Of a stretch of 64,000 nt of DNA, positions 59,084 to 64,000 are shown piece after piece. Location: assembly GCF_947305105.1 (NCBI RefSeq), contig NZ_CAMZCS010000010.1, positions 33,038-97,037 on the forward strand, in the 5' to 3' direction. Under the pieces are notes generated by a model. It saw nothing but the letters and a program-made list of their open reading frames with translations. It ran no database searches and was not told the origin of the DNA. The stretch is from an uncultured Fibrobacter sp. (GTDB lineage Bacteria; Fibrobacterota; Fibrobacteria; Fibrobacterales; Fibrobacteraceae). The number at the start of each line of letters is the position of its first letter. The stretch's first letter is position 1. Position numbers and translations under genes: made by a program.

Positions 59084-59833
59084 ATGGAACAAGGAATTAC
59101 GACTAAAAGTTTCGAGGTCCGGTTTTCAGACTGCGACCACCATAGCCGCCTTAAGCTGTCGAACCTGTTTCTCTTTATGGAAGAAACCGCTATCGCCGAT
59201 GCCGAAAGGAACGGGTTCGGTCTCTGGAAAATGATGAAGGCTGGGTACACCACCGTCATCACTCGCATGAAGGTACGCATTTTGCACACGCCCGTCTGGG
59301 GCGAAAAGCTCACCATTTCCACCTGGGCCAAGGAATTCTATAAAGACAAAGTATGCCTCAAGGACTACTCCATCCTGGATTCACAGGGGAACTCCATTGC
59401 GCAGGCAACGTCTTCGTGGTTGCTAGTGAACCTCAAGACAGGCAAGTCCGAGAACCCGGCGAACAGCCCGTTCCCCATACCGCTGCACCCCGGGAAAGAC
59501 GCCCTCCCCGAGATGATGGACATCCTGAACCCGGAGATAGATCCGAAAATCGTCCACCAGGAACAGGCGCACTACAGCGACCTCGACATGAACAACCACG
59601 TGAACCACTGCCGCTACGTAGACTGGGTGATGGACGCACTTGACAAAGACGAAATCAAGAATCGCCGAGTACGTTCCATACAAATGAACTATATCGCGCA
59701 GGTCCCGCTAGATGCGAAGGTGAACATCGTGAGGTTCAAGAACACGAACCACCACGCCTACGTGTTTGGCATGAACGCCGACGACATGACCCAGTGCCAT
59801 TTCCAGGCGCGCATCGGCCTCACCGACGGCTAG
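59084..59833 (+). CDS. Acyl-ACP thioesterase
   Basis: 249 residues with two hot-dog folds. The N-terminal one contains EVRFSDCDHHSRLKLSNLFL and the SKMKVRI-like MKVRILHTPVWGEKLTISTW; the C-terminal one contains YSDLDMNNHVNHCRYVDWVM, where the N-x-H and later acidic residues form the catalytic set of FatA/FatB-like thioesterases. It would release free fatty acids from acyl carrier protein in the cytoplasm. Divergent from aroA. Confidence 0.92.
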   Translation: MEQGITTKSFEVRFSDCDHHSRLKLSNLFLFMEETAIADAERNGFGLWKMMKAGYTTVITRMKVRILHTPVWGEKLTISTWAKEFYKDKVCLKDYSILDSQGNSIAQATSSWLLVNLKTGKSENPANSPFPIPLHPGKDALPEMMDILNPEIDPKIVHQEQAHYSDLDMNNHVNHCRYVDWVMDALDKDEIKNRRVRSIQMNYIAQVPLDAKVNIVRFKNTNHHAYVFGMNADDMTQCHFQARIGLTDG

Positions 59834-59839
59834 GCAAGG

Positions 59840-60745
59840 CTAAAAGACCAGCCTCACAGTCACATCGGCAAACAGGGCCCAGTAAGTCCCGTCAAAATTT
59901 CCAGCCACATGGGTTGTACCAAAACGTGTGGTGATGTTTTGGGTCGCATTATAACCCACCGAGAATCGTTGCGTCGTCACCAACGGGAAATCCTTGGAGA
60001 ATTTCACCTTTTCGTCTTCGGGCTCCTCCGTCACCTTCGGATAGTAGAAGCTGCCGGAGTATTCCAATACAACATTTTCTATAAAGTACGATGCAAACAG
60101 CCCCGCACCTAGATTGTGCGTCATGAGATAATCTTCGGAATCATAATCGTCGCTTTTTAACGAAACAGAGTCCACCCGGCAATTATCATCGTTCCATATA
60201 CACGAAACCGGTTGATTTCCACCTTGCGCATAATAAGTCGTCTGTTCGTACATCGTCCCCTTAAAACGGTAAGTCCGGTCCCAGAAATGGTCGAAAATAA
60301 AACCGCCAACTTCAAAGTGTTCGGTATTCACGCCAAGCGAAACGCCCAAGAAAGGGAGCCCATCCAGCCCTGCCGTAAACTTGCCAAATAGTATTTTGCT
60401 TTTGTACATCACACTGGCAGCCCCTTCAACAGGCGAATTCCCGAGGTCATAAATAAGACGATACTCCTTATTGTAAGGAACACCCTCTATTTTCTTTTGA
60501 TGGTTTTGGCGTTTAATACCTTCTGCTGGCGATGCATTCAAATCTTTGCGATAAGAGGCATGCCCTTCCAAGACTAGAGAACCATCAGGAACATACATGC
60601 CTGCACCACGGAACTCCGGAGCAGGGCTGATATCCACCGTTACGGAATCCAGCTGGAGTTGCCTTTCGGTTTTCGGAGCCGGAGTCTCAGTCATGGCACA
60701 AGAAGTCAAGAATACCAATGCGGAAAAAAGCAAAAATCGTTTCAT
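59840..60745 (-). CDS. Lipoprotein with barrel-like strands, function unknown
   Basis: 301 residues. Signal peptide KRFLLFSALVFLTSC with lipobox FLTSC, a Thr/Pro linker, then alternating strands with many aromatic residues (FGKFTAGLDGLPFLGVSLG, YFIENVVLEYSGSFYYPK, TQRFSVGYNATQNITTRFG) ending in TVRLVF. This pattern suggests an outer-membrane barrel-like protein. No family recognised. ATG at 60745. Confidence 0.65.
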   Translation of the reverse strand: MKRFLLFSALVFLTSCAMTETPAPKTERQLQLDSVTVDISPAPEFRGAGMYVPDGSLVLEGHASYRKDLNASPAEGIKRQNHQKKIEGVPYNKEYRLIYDLGNSPVEGAASVMYKSKILFGKFTAGLDGLPFLGVSLGVNTEHFEVGGFIFDHFWDRTYRFKGTMYEQTTYYAQGGNQPVSCIWNDDNCRVDSVSLKSDDYDSEDYLMTHNLGAGLFASYFIENVVLEYSGSFYYPKVTEEPEDEKVKFSKDFPLVTTQRFSVGYNATQNITTRFGTTHVAGNFDGTYWALFADVTVRLVF

Positions 60746-60780
60746 GCTTTAAAAGTAATTTTTTTTGGAGAAAAAAGCCT

Positions 60781-61728
60781 TTATTTTAATCCAGTATCAG
60801 GAACTATTCCGACACCCTCCAATAGTTCAAAGGTCACGCTACCCTCCTGATCGGTGCGGTACACCGCCGAGGAATCTCCCACGACATAAAGGAGCTTGCG
60901 CATCACCGGTGCGGCCGGGTGCCCGTAGGCGTTTTTCGCGCCGACGCTCACCACGGCATACTGCGGAGCCACCTGCGACAGGAACCCGATGGTGCTGCTC
61001 CCCGCCGACCCGTGATGCGCCACCTGCAAAATGTGCGCACGGAGCGACGGCGAATACTCCAGTAGCCTCCGCTCGCCGACAGAATCCAGATCCGCCGTCA
61101 GCAGCACACCGTAACCGCCATACTCCAGAAGCGCGACCACACTCGCCGCGTTCTCGGCGAGCGGTTCGCCCCTGGGCGGCCATAGCACATCTAGCCGCGC
61201 ACCGGGCGAGGCGGCAGTACCGGAGCCCATGCCCCTACAACCCAACCCGCACATTCCCAGTACATCGCCGCGGGCAACCGTATCCACGGGCACCTTGAGC
61301 CGCGACGCCAGCCGCAGCACGCTGTCACGGACAATCCCCGCATAGGTATCGGGCCCAACGTACAGCCGTCCCACCCGGAGCGCCCCCGACTCGACCGCGT
61401 GCGCAAACTCCATAAAGCCACCGCCGTGGTCCCGGTGAGCGTGGCTCACCAGAACCCACTCCAACTCACGGACGCCACGCGCCGCAAGCGTGTCCACGAG
61501 ACCGGCCGAGTCCGGCCCCGTGTCGAACAGCGCATAGCGCCCATCCTCCTCCAGCAGCACGGCCAGGCCCTGCCCCACGTCGAGGAAACTCACACGCAGG
61601 CCAGCATGGTCGGAGCCCTCCTCGGCATACATGCAGGCAGAAAAAACGGCACACAGAGCAAGGAATGCGGCCATCTGCCGCAGCCAGAGCCCCAGAACAG
61701 GGAAAAACGAGAAAACAGAATCGCACAT
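60781..61728 (-). CDS. ComEC-like metallo-beta-lactamase-fold protein
   Basis: About 315 residues. One N-terminal membrane/signal helix (AAFLALCAVFSA) and then a metallo-beta-lactamase domain: VSFLDVGQGLAVLLE, LFDTGP, SHAHRDHGGGF (the zinc-binding H-x-H-x-D-H), LLTADLD and AHHGSAGSS. This is the layout of the soluble C-terminal domain of ComEC, which degrades or processes DNA during uptake, but the large membrane domains are missing, so it is a stand-alone secreted form. ATG at 61728 is used; a GTG at 61764 in the same frame is an alternative, with no clear ribosome site for either. Confidence 0.85.
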   Translation of the reverse strand: MCDSVFSFFPVLGLWLRQMAAFLALCAVFSACMYAEEGSDHAGLRVSFLDVGQGLAVLLEEDGRYALFDTGPDSAGLVDTLAARGVRELEWVLVSHAHRDHGGGFMEFAHAVESGALRVGRLYVGPDTYAGIVRDSVLRLASRLKVPVDTVARGDVLGMCGLGCRGMGSGTAASPGARLDVLWPPRGEPLAENAASVVALLEYGGYGVLLTADLDSVGERRLLEYSPSLRAHILQVAHHGSAGSSTIGFLSQVAPQYAVVSVGAKNAYGHPAAPVMRKLLYVVGDSSAVYRTDQEGSVTFELLEGVGIVPDTGLK

Positions 61729-61909
61729 ACCCCTATAGACGTTTTTCCCGCCATTTTTGTCCACCCCACTTCAAAAAAAAACACAAAACCCCTCCCGCAT
61801 CTTTTCTTCAAAAAAAACAACAATCCCCCATTCCCCACGCAAAAAAAACGCGGGCTTTTGCCCCCTCCCCCATTTTTTACTAAATTTTATGTTGAAAATC
61901 GGAGATTCT

Positions 61910-62275
61910 ATGCAATTACCCAAATACAAAAAGAAAAAGCGCATCAAACTCAAGATTTGCCAAGAGCCTGGTTGCGGGCGCGAATTCTGGGGACACCCGA
62001 TTGCCAAATACTGCGAACTGCACCGCGACATCAAGCAGCGCCAGAAGCAGAAGAAGGACGTCGAGAACATCGAATCCAAGAACATTATCTTCCGCCACAA
62101 CTATACGGAATCCATGGACCTCTCCTTCAAGTGCAGCCTGGAAGGGTGCGACGAGAAGTTCACCATCCGCATTTTCCCAAAGCAGTACGTGTACCCGCGC
62201 TTCTGCATGGAGCACAGGAACGACTTCAAGCGCGAGAACTTCATCCGAATCATGTCGAAAAAGAGCTCTGATTAA
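61910..62275 (+). CDS. Small protein with two zinc-finger-like Cys clusters
   Basis: 121 residues, strongly basic. Two clusters have the same spacing: CQEPGCGREFWGHPIAKYCELH and CSLEGCDEKFTIRIFPKQYVY followed by PRFCMEH, each giving C-x4-C, then C-x2-H, as in zinc ribbons or treble clefs. The linker between them is Lys/Gln-rich. No named family is recognised; nucleic-acid binding is inferred. ATG at 61910 is chosen because GGAG lies five bases before it; the frame is open further upstream. A terminator follows at 62319. Confidence 0.6.
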   Translation: MQLPKYKKKKRIKLKICQEPGCGREFWGHPIAKYCELHRDIKQRQKQKKDVENIESKNIIFRHNYTESMDLSFKCSLEGCDEKFTIRIFPKQYVYPRFCMEHRNDFKRENFIRIMSKKSSD

Positions 62276-62318
62276 GCTTTTTTTGCCCCTACAGGCCCGT
62301 TTCGCGGACTTTTTTCAC

Positions 62319-62349
62319 GCCATCCCTTGAAATCTGGGATGGCTTTTTT
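62319..62349 (+). terminator. Rho-independent terminator before tRNA-His
   Basis: GCCATCCC (62319-62326) pairs with GGGATGGC (62336-62343) around TTGAAATCT and is followed by six T. It ends the zinc-finger gene. Confidence 0.8.
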
Positions 62350-62368
62350 ATATTTGGTCTCGCTACAT

Positions 62369-62443
62369 GGTGGATGTAGCTCAATTGGTTAGAGTCCCAG
62401 ATTGTGATTCTGGATGTTGCCGGTTCGAGTCCGGTCATCCACC
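62369..62443 (+). tRNA. tRNA-His (anticodon GTG)
   Basis: Acceptor GTGGATG (62370-62376) pairs with CATCCAC (62436-62442). The extra G at 62369 is the G-1 identity element of tRNA-His opposite discriminator C 62443. D-arm AGCTCAATTGGTTAGAG, anticodon stem CCAGA/TCTGG with loop TTGTGAT (anticodon GTG), and T-arm CCGGTTCGAGTCCGG are all canonical. No CCA is encoded. A terminator follows at once. Confidence 0.95.
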
Positions 62444-62450
62444 CTTAAAA

Positions 62451-62484
62451 AGAAGCACTGCATAACGCAGTGCTTCTTTTTTTT
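62451..62484 (+). terminator. Terminator of tRNA-His
   Basis: Perfect 11-pair stem AGAAGCACTGC (62451-62461) / GCAGTGCTTCT (62467-62477), loop ATAAC, then a run of T. Confidence 0.85.
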
Positions 62485-62533
62485 ATTCTCCCTTGCCCTA
62501 TGCAGGCCAACGCCCGCAAGCTCCATATACAAA

Positions 62534-62557
62534 GAAGGCGGCCCGGAGGCCGCCTTC
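62534..62557 (-). terminator. Terminator of the InlB-repeat protein gene
   Basis: GAAGGCGGCC and GGCCGCCTTC form a perfect ten-pair stem around CGGA. It lies 23 bases after the stop of the minus-strand gene, where it is followed by TTTG; the T run is weak. Confidence 0.6.
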
Positions 62558-62579
62558 TCAATTTCTCAGTCCTATCCGA

Positions 62580-64000
62580 TTAGCGGACGACGACGCGCTT
62601 GGTCATCGTGCCCACGCGAACCAGGTAGCTGCCGCGGGTAGCGACGCTGACGAGTTCGACGGAGTTCTGGACGAACTTCTTGGCAATCACGCGGCCCTGG
62701 AGGTCAAGCACAGTGAGTTCGTCGCCGATGCGGGCGCCAATCACCTGGAGCTGACCATTCTCGCTGAAGACGGAGAACTTGGCAACAGAGCGAACGGCAC
62801 GGAGGGAAGTACCCAGTTCGAAGCTGGCAACAATTTCCTTGTCACCGTACTTAACGATGATGGTGTCACCGGCATTCAGGAGTTCACCGTTAACCTTCCA
62901 GCCAACGAAAGCACTGTCGTCAGTGTCTTGGACCTTCGGGAGGACGTATTCCACAGAATCACCCTTGGCAACAACCACAGAGTCAATCACTTCGCCACTG
63001 ACAACAACCTTGATGGTATCGAGATCCACATAGATGCCATTGACATCGAGGTCTTCAAGGACGACATTCAGGTTCTTGTCCCACTTGACGAACTTCTTGC
63101 CATCAACAGCCGGAGCCGTGTATTCGCAGGCAGTGCCATGCAAAACAGACTTCGTATGAACAAGCTTTTCTTCCACAAAGAAGCGGACCGTATGCACAAC
63201 GGGCTGGCAGACAGCGCCAACTTCGATATCGGAGGTAGCAACGATGGTATCCGTGAGTTCGGCACCATTGACCGTGAGTTCAGAGCAGACAAAGTACGTA
63301 CCACTGAGGGAGTCGATCATGCTCTTGAGACCGGTAATCACGGTATCCTTGAGGACATAGAACGAGGAATCAAGCGTCTTGCCACTAACCTCAATAGAGA
63401 TGCTCACCTTCACGAGGGTATCAAACACAGCGTTCACAGTCATGTTGTCTTCAACATAGGTGAAGTCGGCATCCCAGTCGCTGAAGCGGTAGCCTTCGAA
63501 CACCGGCACCAGGCTATCCGGAGCGATAGCGGCAGTACCGTAAGCGACGCGCTGGCTGTCAACGAGGACGGTGTCGAACGCGACGAACTTCACATCGAAT
63601 TCCTTAGCGAGGCAGACTGCCACGAGTTCAGAAACTTCGGAAGCGAGGAAGGTGGAATCGCTGAAGGTTTCACCATCAACAGTCCAATCAACGCAGGTGC
63701 TGTCTTCGGTAGACGGGAGATCCGGAGTTTCAATGGTCGTGTCAGCCGGAACAGTGTCGCACTTGGTTTCACCGAGGGCGACGAAGCAAACTTCAACAAC
63801 CGCAGTCATCTTGGCATTCACGGTGAGGTCAGACTGGACGTTCGTGAATTCCTTGTCCCAACCGTCGAAGCGGTAGCCTTCAAAGACCGGATCAGCCGGA
63901 GCAACAGCGCTGGAATCGAAGGCAACGCGCTGGCTGTCAACGAGAACGGTGTCGAACGCGACAAACTTCACGTCGAAGGCGTTGGCATGGCACTTGGCCA
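62580..64000 (-). CDS. InlB-repeat surface protein with C-terminal sorting-type domain (partial)
   Basis: The frame is open to the window edge, so the N-terminus is missing. Two near-identical units (FAFDTVLVDSQRVA-like, followed by PVFEGYRFSGWD and a DNMTVNAVF end) are InlB B-repeat-type beta-grasp modules (Listeria-Bacteroides repeat family), and a third divergent unit has VDGKKFVKWDKNLNVV. The last ~80 residues form a beta domain ending VSVATRGSYLVRVGTMTKRV, like the ending of the protein at 2483. Such proteins are surface adhesins or binders. The two similar repeats may confuse assembly. Confidence 0.8.
   Translation of the reverse strand, partial: AKCHANAFDVKFVAFDTVLVDSQRVAFDSSAVAPADPVFEGYRFDGWDKEFTNVQSDLTVNAKMTAVVEVCFVALGETKCDTVPADTTIETPDLPSTEDSTCVDWTVDGETFSDSTFLASEVSELVAVCLAKEFDVKFVAFDTVLVDSQRVAYGTAAIAPDSLVPVFEGYRFSDWDADFTYVEDNMTVNAVFDTLVKVSISIEVSGKTLDSSFYVLKDTVITGLKSMIDSLSGTYFVCSELTVNGAELTDTIVATSDIEVGAVCQPVVHTVRFFVEEKLVHTKSVLHGTACEYTAPAVDGKKFVKWDKNLNVVLEDLDVNGIYVDLDTIKVVVSGEVIDSVVVAKGDSVEYVLPKVQDTDDSAFVGWKVNGELLNAGDTIIVKYGDKEIVASFELGTSLRAVRSVAKFSVFSENGQLQVIGARIGDELTVLDLQGRVIAKKFVQNSVELVSVATRGSYLVRVGTMTKRVVVR

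Overview
The window reads as a chromosome piece from a Fibrobacter-type bacterium (phylum Fibrobacterota). The pointers are family-level recognition only: a TIGR02147-type protein translationally coupled to a lipoprotein with a C-terminal FISUMP domain (Fibrobacter succinogenes major paralogous domain), many small lipoproteins with Ser/Lys-rich linkers, large secreted proteins ending in sorting-type C-terminal domains, and an envelope-heavy gene set. Most genes are of balanced composition; the 21.2-22.7 kb stretch is visibly AT-rich and foreign-looking.

Layout. 0-7.7 kb: edge of a nitroreductase-like gene, YgiQ radical SAM protein, a GLUG-repeat surface protein, prmA, a Fic protein whose catalytic His is replaced by Arg, and a membrane GGDEF protein with a ruined signature. 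8.0-11.3 kb: a tight three-gene operon (SplB-like radical SAM protein, permuted-ATP-grasp-like protein, WbqC-family protein) of unknown product. 11.4-14.7 kb: a eukaryote-type ileS. 14.7-23 kb: accessory region with palindromic repeats, a decayed UPF0175/DUF3368 toxin-antitoxin remnant, two tandem paralogous exported proteins, the TIGR02147/FISUMP pair, an orphan UPF0175 gene, a DUF3800 gene preceded by its own promoter-small RNA-terminator unit, a broken IS30 element and an AT-rich gene with a DisA_N-like C-terminus. 22.9-26.6 kb: acyl-CoA dehydrogenase with EtfAB. 26.9-29.9 kb: pyrH and a Ktr/Trk potassium uptake pair.

29.9-48.9 kb is a nearly unbroken minus-strand run. From upstream to downstream it holds purA, a Crp/Fnr regulator, a PASTA protein, a TPR lipoprotein, a LolB/DUF4292-like lipoprotein, a giant M6-protease-like protein with a destroyed zinc site, a formylglycine-enzyme-like lipoprotein, an NlpE-like lipoprotein, a LytTR response regulator, signal peptidase I, an Ig-like lipoprotein, a DEDD exonuclease-DinG helicase fusion and a helicase-associated protein. 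Close spacing and stop/start overlaps suggest co-transcription of several blocks, centred on envelope assembly and secretion. 49.5-64 kb: moxR, small envelope genes, a nonsense-interrupted gene, SMR transporter, PBP4-DUF1460 fusion, aroA, acyl-ACP thioesterase, a ComEC-like metallo-beta-lactamase protein, a small zinc-finger-like protein, tRNA-His, and the end of an InlB-repeat surface protein.

The most promising leads for an undescribed system are the DUF3800 unit (promoter, bulged GAAA hairpin, perfect terminator, then the gene, laid out like a type III toxin-antitoxin locus), the DisA_N-like gene beside it, and the radical SAM/ATP-grasp/WbqC operon. A recurrent second theme is enzyme families with lost catalytic motifs (Fic, GGDEF, M6, DisA_N-like).
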